Shown here: positions 45,620-54,758 of the stretch, in pieces
Position numbering within the stretch: position 1 is the stretch's first letter
Layout: each line of letters begins with the position of its first letter
Origin: Tenodera sinensis
Lineage: Eukaryota > Arthropoda > Insecta > Mantodea > Mantidae
DNA: 64,000 nt
NCBI GenBank assembly: GCA_030765045.1
Contig: CM060974.1
Span: 56,103,839 to 56,167,838 of the forward strand
Direction of reading: 5' to 3'
Translations under genes and position numbers: made by a program
Notes under the pieces: model-generated
Seen by the model: only the letters and a program-made list of their open reading frames with translations
Database searches by the model: none
What the model was told of the DNA's origin: nothing

Positions 45620-46707
45620 CCTAATCTTCCATTGGCCTTATTTACAATACATAGGGGATTCACAAATTCTGAATTCGAAATTTCAATAACCTCATCTTCT
45701 AACATTGACTTTATAACTGCATCTACCTCTTCTCTTATTGTACTAGGGATAGCTCTCGCTTTATGTGTAAAAGGTTTGATGGGTATCATCTCAAACGAAT
45801 GAGTATAAATATTACATTTACCAGGTTTCTCAGAGAATACTTCTTTATTTCGGATTAATATTTCAAACAGTTTATCCCTCTGTTGTTCATTTAGTTGATC
45901 AGCCCGAGTTACTTTTTTCCTCAACAATTCTTCTAAGTCTTCACTACTCTCCCTATCATAGTACCTAGTTGCATCAGAAACCCTCAAATTGTCTATGAAA
46001 TCATTTTTATCCCATTCTACATTTTCTTTATTATCGACACTGTACTCTTTGACATTTACTTCAGTTAATTCCATAGCTCCTACTTTAACATATTCTACAA
46101 AGAATGTATCCCCTTGGATTTCTTCTTCCTCTTTTTCTCTTACAATAGTTTCTGAACTACTATCTTCCACAAAAGGCACTATAATGGTCTCATCTTCAAC
46201 TTTCATTTCTAGAATCATGTTTTTAAAATTCACCACAGCTTCCCAGGCATAAAGACAATCACAACCTATTATAATATCTGTCACAAGTCTTCCTACAATC
46301 AGAAATAAAATTCCAAGTATTCTCCCATTTATTTCAATATTTATCATTGCTTGAAATTTTACTCTTTCTTTTCGTTTTCCCACAGCTAGCGAGCAATATA
46401 TCCCATTAACTGGTAAAGACATTACTTTAAAACCACTACTTTGTAAATTATCATAAAAATTTTGTGAGCATACTGTGCTATTTGGTCCCGTATCTATAAT
46501 TGCATTGTATTGTTTTCCATTTACTCCAATTTTGATTTTAGGTGGATCTCCTACTTTTTCGTTTTCGTCGATTCTATTTTTACATTCTCTTTTCTTTTGT
46601 ATCATCATTTGCCTTCCAGGACTATTTATTTCCGAGTACTTATCACAATCATTACTAGGATACCCAGTTCTCACTGAAGGCGCGTTTGACCGGGTCTGGC
46701 GTTTCCC
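45616..46707 (-). CDS. pol: Protease and start of reverse transcriptase (reached by -1 frameshift)
   Basis: The frame lies -1 relative to gag and is open from just downstream of a TAA (46716-46714). It has no ATG start, consistent with translation by frameshifting at 46707-46701. The aspartic protease has NAIIDTGPNSTVCS (catalytic DTG) and the partner motif IIIGCDCL. A linker rich in Glu follows, then the RT N-terminus (IRNKEVFSEKPGKCNIYTHS, IPSTIREEVDAVIKSMLEDE, FVNPLCIVNKANGRL). It stops at 45616 after a one-base deletion. The protease looks intact; RT does not. Confidence 0.9.
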   Translation of the reverse strand, partial: GKRQTRSNAPSVRTGYPSNDCDKYSEINSPGRQMMIQKKRECKNRIDENEKVGDPPKIKIGVNGKQYNAIIDTGPNSTVCSQNFYDNLQSSGFKVMSLPVNGIYCSLAVGKRKERVKFQAMINIEINGRILGILFLIVGRLVTDIIIGCDCLYAWEAVVNFKNMILEMKVEDETIIVPFVEDSSSETIVREKEEEEIQGDTFFVEYVKVGAMELTEVNVKEYSVDNKENVEWDKNDFIDNLRVSDATRYYDRESSEDLEELLRKKVTRADQLNEQQRDKLFEILIRNKEVFSEKPGKCNIYTHSFEMIPIKPFTHKARAIPSTIREEVDAVIKSMLEDEVIEISNSEFVNPLCIVNKANGRLG

Positions 46708-48776
46708 TGATTTTTAGGTATTGCTCCTGTACTATTTCCCAAATTGTTACTTCTGTTTTCCTGCATTAAATCGGGGTTACTTCCTACCATGTTTTTGACC
46801 GTGTTAATGGCCTCAACCATTTCTGCATTTTCGGGGGAATTTCGTCCATTAGAATACCTTTCTTCCTGTCTTGGTGACCTCGGTCTAAACTTATTATCTC
46901 CGTTTGTCCAATACCCATCATTTGAATTTCTACTATGTCCAAAATAACGTCCCCGTCTACCTCGATCAAATCTATTTGTATTCATATAATTCACCCTTAT
47001 ATTTCTTCCCCTTTGATTACCATTTCTATTTTGGTGACGCCCTTCCTGGTTATATCTACCTTGATTTTCCCACCGGAATGATTCCATCCTTGGTACTGGT
47101 CCTTTATATCTTTCCCTAACCTCACTTCTATTCTGATAATACTGTGCCCCTTGCCCGAAAGAATTGACAGTTTCTTTTTCTTCATATTTATTTCCAAATG
47201 CGTGTTTTGGCTTATTGACTTCTAAGGCTGATAATAATTCGATCATAGCTGCAATGCTATCGGGTCGGGCTATGATTAGGTAGTGTTGAAGTGTTTCCGG
47301 AAAATGTGGAGTAACTATATTTATTAGATCTTTTTCATCTAAGGGAGGGTCCAACATCTTCGATTTTCTCGCTATTCTCATAAAATAGTTGACCATCGAT
47401 TCCTCCGATCTAGGATTAAATTTTCCATTGCTTAATTCAACTCTAATATTAGCCTGCCTACTAGCTCCCCAATATCTGGTTAAAAAGATGTTTCTAAAGG
47501 TCCTGTAATCATTATTGTTACCCATAGAAAGGCCTAGCCAATTAGCAGCATTACCCTTTAGGCATTTTCTTACTATCACCATCTTGTACTCCTCTGGTAT
47601 ACGTTTCACCGTGAAGTACTCTTGTAACCCTTCTAAAAAGGCTTTAGGATCATCTGAATCTTCATTTTCAAAAACTGGAGGTGTCATTTCATTTAAGACA
47701 TGGTTAGGCCAATGTAAATTTGAATTGTCACCTATCCCTGAGCTATTTCCGAGATCAGAATGGGAATTACTGTTACCCCTATTTTGCATCGAAATGTCAG
47801 CTGATACACCTGGTATTGCCTCGTTTCTTGCAACTTCTTTACTAAGATTGTTGTGATTACATGCATTTTCACTTAATTTCAAATTTTCTAAGGCCTCTTT
47901 TACCTGAGTAATTTCTGTTACTACTCCTTTTATTTGGTCTGTAACATCCTCCAAATTTCTAGCCTGCCTTTTACTTTCTACATCAGATCTCTCTATTCTA
48001 ACTTTACACCCCTGTAACTCTTCTCTAATTTCTTCCCTGTCTTTATCTAACCTTTGTACTACCTCTTCCCTTTGTTTGTCTAAACTATATGTTACTCTTT
48101 CCCTTTCTTTATCTAATTTTTCACTAACTTGTTGACCTAATTTCTTTTCAGAATTCTTTACTTCTTGCCTTATTGTCTCTAATTCTCCCTTAACCTGTTC
48201 TCTATTTTCTTTTACTTCACTACTGACTTTATTAATTTCCTCCCTAACTTCTTCCCTAAAGGTTTCGAAAACTCTCCTCTGATTCTCCAATTGCATTCCC
48301 AATTCCTGTTGTCCCTTTTCTAATTTCTGTCCTAACTCTATACTAGTTTCGTCTATCTTACTCATCTTTTGGCTTAACTCTGTTCTTAATTCTTTACTAT
48401 TTTCATCTATCTTTTGACTTAACTCTGTTCTTAATTCTTTACTATTTTCATCTATCTTTTTACTTAACTCTGTATTCATCTTTTCCACTGTTCTTAATTC
48501 TTTACTATTTTCATCTATCTTTCGACTTAACTCTGTACTCATCTTTTTCATTATCGTTTGAAACATATTCTCTATTTCTGACATAAATGCTGGCCTTTCT
48601 GAATTACTACTAAACATTTCTGAACTACCTCTAGGTGTTTCTCTAACGTTCTGATCTTCTAATTCTTGGCATATTCTGCTACCAATTACATTCTGATTAA
48701 ATTCTTCCATCCTACTTACACTTTTCTCAATTTCCGGACTGTCAAAACCTATAAACTCGCTATCACTGTCTTCCAT
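46671..48776 (-). CDS. gag: Gag polyprotein (intact ORF)
   Basis: First ATG at 48776 gives 701 residues (an upstream GTG would add 18). Residues ~90-310 are almost pure coiled coil, with repeated SKKIDENSKELRTELSQKI units. A retrotransposon gag (capsid-like) domain follows (PPVFENEDSDDPKAFLEGLQ, EYFTVKRIPEEYKMVIVRKC, ANWLGLSMG, FRNIFLTRYWG). The C-terminus is Arg/Asn/Gly-rich (RNGNQRGRNIRVNYMN, RFDRGRRGRYFGHS) with no CCHC knuckle, so RNA binding probably relies on the basic RG region. No stop or frameshift. It overlaps the pol frame at its end. The coiled coil is unusually long for gag. Confidence 0.93.
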   Translation of the reverse strand: MEDSDSEFIGFDSPEIEKSVSRMEEFNQNVIGSRICQELEDQNVRETPRGSSEMFSSNSERPAFMSEIENMFQTIMKKMSTELSRKIDENSKELRTVEKMNTELSKKIDENSKELRTELSQKIDENSKELRTELSQKMSKIDETSIELGQKLEKGQQELGMQLENQRRVFETFREEVREEINKVSSEVKENREQVKGELETIRQEVKNSEKKLGQQVSEKLDKERERVTYSLDKQREEVVQRLDKDREEIREELQGCKVRIERSDVESKRQARNLEDVTDQIKGVVTEITQVKEALENLKLSENACNHNNLSKEVARNEAIPGVSADISMQNRGNSNSHSDLGNSSGIGDNSNLHWPNHVLNEMTPPVFENEDSDDPKAFLEGLQEYFTVKRIPEEYKMVIVRKCLKGNAANWLGLSMGNNNDYRTFRNIFLTRYWGASRQANIRVELSNGKFNPRSEESMVNYFMRIARKSKMLDPPLDEKDLINIVTPHFPETLQHYLIIARPDSIAAMIELLSALEVNKPKHAFGNKYEEKETVNSFGQGAQYYQNRSEVRERYKGPVPRMESFRWENQGRYNQEGRHQNRNGNQRGRNIRVNYMNTNRFDRGRRGRYFGHSRNSNDGYWTNGDNKFRPRSPRQEERYSNGRNSPENAEMVEAINTVKNMVGSNPDLMQENRSNNLGNSTGAIPKNQGNARPGQTRLQ
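46701..46707 (-). promoter_or_regulatory. -1 ribosomal frameshift slippery site GGGAAAC
   Basis: In the gag frame the codons are CAG GGA AAC, giving the X-XXY-YYZ heptamer G-GGA-AAC. A -1 slip reads GGG AAA CGC and enters the open protease frame. It lies about 33 nt before the gag stop. GGGAAAC is an established slippery heptamer in retroviruses. A downstream stem or pseudoknot was not verified. Confidence 0.85.
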
Positions 48777-48958
48777 TTCTAAGCTATTTACATGTGTTTT
48801 TCTACTCACCAAAATTTTCAATATTTTCACTATTTCACTTTAACTGCACTTAAACTTGTTCACTACACGTTTCACAGATGTTGACACGCTGGGCACCTTC
48901 TTGTCTGCTGGCTCGATGCTGATCTGGTCGTCTTGGGGGGTTGGTCCATTCTTTCGAG

Positions 48959-48976
48959 GCCCCACGTTGGGCGCCA
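48959..48976 (-). promoter_or_regulatory. Primer binding site, tRNA-Lys
   Basis: TGGCGCCCAACGTGGGGC, three bases inside the 5' LTR, is an 18-nt complement to the 3' end of insect tRNA-Lys(CUU) (from memory of the Drosophila tRNA). Confidence 0.9.
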
Positions 48977-48979
48977 ATT

Positions 48980-49764
48980 TGAAGCTGTATAATCGTTGTG
49001 TCCTAGTTATTGGATCGCCATTTGAAGCTGAAGTCGTTGGTGACGTGACGTTGCCGTTCGATGTAGCTCGCTCCGGCTAGTTCTGCAAGAAATCTCTTTA
49101 TCTCGGTTTGCGTAAGTGTAATGGACAACCCAAGAACAACTTTGCATATCATTTTATTGTCTATTAAATATTTTCGGGAGTTATGCCGAAAATATTTGTA
49201 TCTATAGAGGAATCGCCCTCACATCCGCGCAGCACGACCTCCCGTACTGGTCTCTGGTTGAGTAATGACCCGACGCTTTCTCTCTTACCCACGCTAAGAA
49301 AAACCGTTCTCTTCCTATTTGAATGTCATGACGTCATCCAAGAAAGCCTCGTATCCAAAATGCTATTTCCTTTTCCCGCAATTTAGAAATGTCCCTTTCT
49401 ATTATAACATGTTCTTTTATGAATTTCGAATATATAATTACCTTTTTAGGATTAAACGATGTTTACTTTATATTTTATTAAATATATCGCGCGACTTTTA
49501 AGGTTGGTAGACTTGACTTTCGAACGTGTATTTAAACTATGTGGTATGACGTCATGACTCGTTAATTTCAAACCAATAATGCGTTTATACTACAAATTTA
49601 ACGACTATCATTTACTCATATCTTGCTCACCTTACAACACTTGCTACTCTATTATCTATGTATGTTATTACTTAACACTTATCGCAAATCTCACATCCGG
49701 CAATTAAATTAAAACGTGTCTTTTTCAAAAGCCCATTCGATCGGAAATCTAAATTTCGGTATCA
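48980..49764 (-). repeat. 5' LTR (785 bp)
   Basis: Near-identical to 43459-44244. CRE palindromes at 49329-49336 and 49547-49554; AATAAA at 49153-49158. Confidence 0.96.
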
Positions 49765-49768
49765 CTGT

Positions 49769-50199
49769 CTACAGACCGACAAATAAGATCAAAGACCTAC
49801 TGAGATCGGCCAAAGACAAACGCCACCCACACACATCTGCAGGTGTATATGAAGTTCCCTGCAGTTGTGGCAAAGTATACAAAGGCACTACCATGCGCAG
49901 TGTGGCCACCAGATTAAAAAAAAAATGGGCGTCACACCAGATTGGGACAGACGGAAAGATCATCTGTGGCAGAGCACGCCTTATTATTCAGCCATGATAT
50001 CAATCTTAAAGAAACCCGAGTCCTGTCTTCTACAGTTAACTACTATGCCCGAATACAAAGGGAAGCCATAGAAATCTACAAACACAAAGAAAACTTCAAT
50101 AGTAAGGAAGAAGCACTTCGTGTACAGAAAGCATGGATACTGGTCCTAGATACCCTGATGATGCCAAGCGCAGTACTTGGCGAAATGTTGGTATCTTAA
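49769..50199 (+). pseudogene. PLE GIY-YIG endonuclease fragment (right)
   Basis: Frames give YRPTNKIKDLLRSAKDKRHP, then GVYEVPCSCGKVYKGTTMRS, VATRLK, and after a frameshift in an A-run SVAEHALLFSHDINLKETRV and REAIEIYKHKENFNSKEEAL with KAWILVLD. It matches the GIY-YIG domain of the left fragment and extends to the natural C-terminus, which overlaps the hammerhead. The G of YIG is kept; the I is Lys. Confidence 0.88.
50148..50196 (+). ncRNA. Hammerhead ribozyme motif, right PLE end
   Basis: Stem I AGATACC (50148-50154) pairs perfectly with GGTATCT (50190-50196). CTGATGA is at 50155-50161; stem II GCCAAG/CTTGGC (50163-50168, 50176-50181) has a 7-nt loop; GAAA is at 50182-50185; helix III is minimal (ATGT, from ACGT); the predicted cleavage is after T50189. 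This is the type I minimal-helix-III layout known from Penelope-like elements, which tends to act as a dimer. Confidence 0.78.
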
Positions 50200-50298
50200 C
50201 TGCCCTCTAGACCACGGCCTACAAGCCCAAATGAACTAAACATACCTAATAGTCAGGACACCGGCCGTGAAAGCCTAAGTTTATACACAAGAGCTAAT

Positions 50299-50618
50299 CT
50301 TGCATTTTCACTAACACTTTCTTTATCAGCACACCTGAAAACAAAGATTAGCTGTTTTCATGTTTACAGAAAAAGATAAAAATTTATTGGCTAGTGTTAT
50401 TAGACATTTTCATTGTACATATCTATTTCACTCATATGCAAACGTCTTATCAACACATACTTCCTTGCTCTGCAGCGTGCAAGTTGAGCCTACCTTAACT
50501 GAGTCGCCAAGATGCACAGTGCAAGGAAGCTCACTTTGGATTACACTTGGTATGATTTTATGCTTTGAGAGGCCTTGTTCTAACCTATTGTTTGAGCAAC
50601 CTCTATACCACCAAAACA
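50299..50618 (+). repeat. hAT-like MITE, partial copy
   Basis: The 50400-50590 block (CATATCTATTTCACTCATATG, GTGCAAGGAAGCTC, GCTTTGAGAGGCC) matches the 3' part of the elements at 52339-54758 and 57163-57827. It also includes the PLE right flank. Confidence 0.6.
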
Positions 50619-51470
50619 TCTAATGTGTTGCACTCACATGACTTTTTCTACTCTTGTCTCTTATTCCTCTATCTTCCTCGTGTTACTTGAGATAATCATT
50701 TGCAGAAATTATCTTATTGCTTATTTCCTTGTAGGTACAAGGAGAATATAGTAGGTTTTGAGTGATAGTCAAATCTTTTAAAGCTTTCAAATCCCTTTCT
50801 CTTTGCATGGTTAACATATAAACAAATGAATAGCAATGTTCCATTTGACAGAAGTGTATGTTCTCCAAAACTGGCACAAATAACAAGAAATATATCCAAA
50901 ATGGTTCACTCCACAAAAAAAATTATTTAGACATAAATTGTGTTTCAGCAAGGTCTAGATTTTTTGTGCAGTAAGATTTGATCTAACTCTTACGGTTTAC
51001 CAGTTATGCAAAAGTCATCCAGAGTAAATAGGATTTCATGGGCTATAGACAAAAAATTCAAGATATACATTTCATTTTTTATAAAAATACCTCCAAAATC
51101 CAAATCGTTAGAGCCCTTTTAAACAAAAAATCAAAATTTTCTAAAAATTTTCCATGTAAATGTTAGTTTAGGGTGGAGCAATTTTCTTCAAAATCTTGTC
51201 GCATCCTTGAAAGACATTTAACTTAAATATCAACTTTGGTTTCTTACCAACTTTTTGTTTTTGAGTTACGCGTCCACCCCCCCCCCCCCACCCACACACA
51301 CACGCACGCACACACACAACACAAACACACACATGGATTTTTTTCTAAAAATGCTTTTTTTTTTTTAATTCAGGAGGCCTCAAAACATATATTTCTGGTG
51401 AAATTTCGACATCGAATTTTTGGGTGGAATACAATACTTCCTCTACTTTACTATACATACTAGAGAAAGT
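50619..51470 (+). repeat. AGTAGAGAAAGT repeat, copy 11 (near full length)
   Basis: Left end TCTAATGTGTTGCACTCAC; right end TAGAGAAAGT; the central microsatellite is expanded with C- and CA-runs near 51278-51332. Confidence 0.82.
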
Positions 51471-52338
51471 AAAAATCAGTGTGGGGTGAACTGTGACTGT
51501 GAAACACATTATGGGTCCAATATTTTAAACAACACAGTCAACACAGATATGTACTTGACCTCTTTGGATGACATTTATCCTGAACAGAAGAGCAGCATAA
51601 CTACTGCTTCTTTTAATATGATGGGTCAGCATGTTACACATCTGAGAGGTAACTTACCTTTATTCATCAGATTTCCACTGAAGGGAGGATGTGAGTAAAG
51701 GCTATCAGGGTCACCAAGTTTGTTCTTATGAATCTGTTTAGATGTGCACAAAAATGTCTAGATACAGGTGGAGGGCAATTCCAGCATTTATTATGAATAT
51801 AAATATAGAACACACTCATCTGTTCATCATATTTATTGGAAATTGTTTCAATTCAATGTAATACAGGGACTGATTTTATCTGCCCAACAAATATACTTGT
51901 GTCTATTACTGTCCCCCTTCATCCCCCCCTCTGCAGTTGTTGGCCTATCTCACATATCTTCTAACACAACACACTCAATAACTATATGGTCATGCAGGAG
52001 ATAGGAATATTGCATATAGTAAAGGACCCCAAAATTTCATGAATGTGCTTTGGCACTATATTTAAGGAAAATTTACTATATTGCTTTTCTGGGTTCTCTG
52101 ACAATAATAAATACTTTTCTTGTTCGCAAAATCTTAAGCATTTCATGAACAAACTTCTTTGCATGAAATATTCCACTTTCTACAGTATTACTAGTACATC
52201 ATTTTTGTCACAAAATAATGTAAAATCAGGTATTTTAATAAGATCTCAGCAGTACTGTGTGGCACAATCAAGTGTCTACAGGATATGAATTACGGAATAT
52301 AGTAGTGTCAGTAGGATTTTGCATGTGATCTGCAAGAG
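51471..52338. other. No gene recognised
   Basis: One open stretch (51480-51660) reads SLDDIYPEQKSSITTASFNM but matches no family I know, and its possible splice sites are weak. Confidence 0.4.
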
Positions 52339-52611
52339 CAGGGCTTCTCAGGGTGCATGCACCAGTGCATTGCATGGTGCAACGTGCAAAATGCAACTAC
52401 AAAAAGTTGCAATCCTCCATTTGCTCTTTCCTTAAGATTGACTCTCTCGCTTTGCCGTCCCAACCTGCCTCACTTTTGGCGCCATTACTACATCACTGTG
52501 TAAAGTTTCTGTGTGCAGTACATGGTATTCAAGTGCTTAATTTGATTTTTAATATCTATTTGGGTCTTTTGTTTTAATGATCTAGAAAGCACTGGTACAA
52601 ACCTCATTTTT

Positions 52612-54320
52612 ACTTTCTCTACCGGTATTCCACCCAAAAATTTGATGTCGAGATTTCACTGGAAATATGTTTTGAATCCAAATTTCTGAATCCCCCCCCC
52701 AAAAAAAAAGCACTTTTAGAAAAAGGTCTGTGTGTATGTGTGTGTGTCTGTCTGTCAGTCTGTGGACAGTATACCTCAAAAACAAAAAGTCAGTTAAAAA
52801 CCAAAGTTGGTATTTAAGTCTTTCAAGCATATGAAGCTGATTGTCGTTGTGTCCTCGTTGTTGGACCGCCATTTGAAGCTGAAGTCGTTGTTCGGTTCTC
52901 GTTGTCGCCCGTTGATTTGGTTCTTTCCCGCTAGCTCAGCTTGAGATCTCTTTATCTCGGGTACGCGCAGGTGTTTTATAGAATAGACTACCCAAGAAAA
53001 CCTTTTATATATTGTTTATTGCATCTTAGATATTTTCGGGAGCTATGCCGATTGTATATGTAGAGGAATCGCACTCACGTCCGCACAGCACAACCTGCAG
53101 TACTGGTCTGGGTAGTGACCAGACGCTTTCTCGCGTACCCACGCTAGGAAAAACCGTTCTCTCTCCAATTTTAAACGTCATGACGTCATCCAAGAAAGCC
53201 TCGTATCCAAAATGCTATTTCCTTTTCCCGCAATTTAGAAATGTCCCTTTCTATTATAACATGTTCTTTTATGAATTTCGAATATATAATTACCTTTTTA
53301 GGATTAAACGATGTTTACTTTATATTTTATTAAATATATCGCGCGACTTTTAAGGTTAGCAGACCTGACTTTCGAACGTGTATTTAAACTATGTAGTATG
53401 ACGTCATGACTCGTTAATTTCAAACCAATAATGCGTTTATCCTACAAATTTAACGACTATTATTTACTCATATCTTGCTCACCTTACAACACTTCCTGCT
53501 CTATTATCTATTTATGTTATTACTTAACACTTATCGCAAATCTCACATCCGGCACTTAAATTAAAACGTGTCTTTATCAAGCCCATTCGATTGGAAATCT
53601 AAATTTCGGTATCAAATGTGTGTGTGTCTGTCTGTCAGTCTGTGGACAGCATACCTCAAAAAGAAAAAGTCAGTTAAAAACCAAAGTTGGTATTTAAGTC
53701 TTTCAAGCATATGACACTAACATTTTGAAGAAAATAGCCCCACCCTAAACTACCCCTTACATGGAAAATTTTTCAAAAATTTTGGTTTTCTTGAAAATGG
53801 CTCTAACAATTTTGATTAAAATGCCATAAGTTTAAGATATCTGTATGACAAATTAAATGTATATTTTGAATTTTCTGGCTATAGCCTATGTACGAGAGTC
53901 CTGTATACTCTGGATTACTTTTGAATAACTTGTAAACCATAAGATACAAACAAAATCTTAATATACAAAAAAATATAGATCTCGCTAAAACACACAATTT
54001 ATGTCTAAATAAATTCTTTTGAAGAGTGAACCATTTTGGAAATATTCCTTGTTATTTGTGTCAGTTTCGTAAAACTTAAAACTTTTGTGTAATGAAACAT
54101 TGTTGTTCATTTTTTTATGTTAAGCATGCAAAGAGAATGGGATCTCAAAGCTTCAAAGCCTACTGTATTCCCATATTCCCCTTACACCTACAAGGAAATA
54201 AGCAATAAGAGAATTTCTGCAAATGTTTATCTCAACTAACACGAAGAAGATATAGGAATAAGAATTTGTAAGCATGGTTAGTATGTACAAGAGTAAAGTC
54301 ATGTGAGTGCTACACATCAG
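52612..54320 (-). repeat. AGTAGAGAAAGT repeat, copy 12, split by a solo LTR
   Basis: A full-length minus copy from ACTTTCTCTAC to GTGCTACACATCAGA. It is inserted in the MITE and interrupted at 52832-53614. Confidence 0.8.
52832..53614 (-). repeat. Solo LTR related to the Gypsy-like element
   Basis: 783 bp, starting TGAAGCTGA and ending GGTATCA in plus coordinates. The first ~340 bp are clearly diverged from the 43459 LTR, while the rest (from the CRE at 53181) is almost identical. It keeps both CREs (53181-53188, 53399-53406). It is flanked by a 96-bp direct repeat of host sequence (52736-52831 and 53616-53711) in place of a 4-bp duplication. Confidence 0.9.
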
Positions 54321-54758
54321 ATTTTTAGATAAAGATAGCTTTTCTACAAGATATAGCGACCTCTTTAATTCTTCCTCTCCAGTGTTCCCTATGATTTCAC
54401 CATATATTTCTAGGTGTACTTGTTATAGTCTTTCAATGGATGATTTTCTTACACAGAAAATTATTGTACCACACTGAAGCATTTGGCGTGTATCATGTCA
54501 ACTTTCAAAACAATAAGGAAGCTCCCACTCTGATTTAAATGGCATTGCTCTTTTTTGAGCAAGATTCTCCTGAATTAGATATTTCTATTGCATGTATCTA
54601 TTTCACTGATAAGCAAGCCATCTATCAACACAGATTTCCTCCAGCCTTCGCTTTTCGCTCTGCAGAGTATGAGTTTTGTCAACCTTAAAATGCACAGTGC
54701 AAGGAACTTCTGCTCCTTGGCTTGCACCTGACACAATTTTAAGCTTTGAGAGGCCCTG

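Larger units (their letters stand above)
43459..49764 (-). mobile_element. Gypsy-like LTR retrotransposon, recent, pol-deleted
   Basis: A 6.3-kb element on the minus strand with 785/786-bp LTRs at both ends, a 4-bp target duplication CTGT (43455-43458 and 49765-49768), a tRNA-Lys primer site, an intact gag, a frameshift site, a protease, and pol deleted from the RT fingers to the integrase core. LTRs start TGATACC and end GCTTCA. The LTRs differ at two substitutions and one indel, so the insertion is young even though its own pol is dead. It must have been copied using another element's enzymes, or lost pol afterwards. Confidence 0.96.
42850..50284. mobile_element. Penelope-like insertion of two outward-facing 3' ends, split by an LTR element
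   Basis: The 14-bp duplication ACACAAGAGCTAAT occurs at 42836-42849 and 50285-50298. Inside lie a minus-strand PLE 3' end (42850-43458) and a plus-strand PLE 3' end (49769-50284). Each has a GIY-YIG endonuclease fragment and a hammerhead motif. They were head to head, ~1.1 kb in total, before the LTR retrotransposon inserted at 43458/43459. The reverse transcriptase is absent. Confidence 0.88.
52339..54758 (+). mobile_element. hAT-like MITE hosting a nested repeat and solo LTR
   Basis: Ends CAGGGCTTCTCA and (inverted) CAGGGCCTCTCA are hAT-type terminal repeats. Without the 52612-54320 insertion the element is about 0.7 kb and collinear with 57163-57827. An 8-bp target duplication is not clear (TGCAAGAG against CAAAAAAG). 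Confidence 0.75.

Noticed and set aside
45132..47856. Several plus-strand ORFs of 60-113 aa
   Set aside because: Antisense shadows of gag, protease and integrase.
51480..51660. Possible host exon (SLDDIYPEQKSSITT region)
   Set aside because: Open frame and a weak GTAACT donor, but no family recognised and the acceptor falls at the edge of a repeat; not enough evidence.
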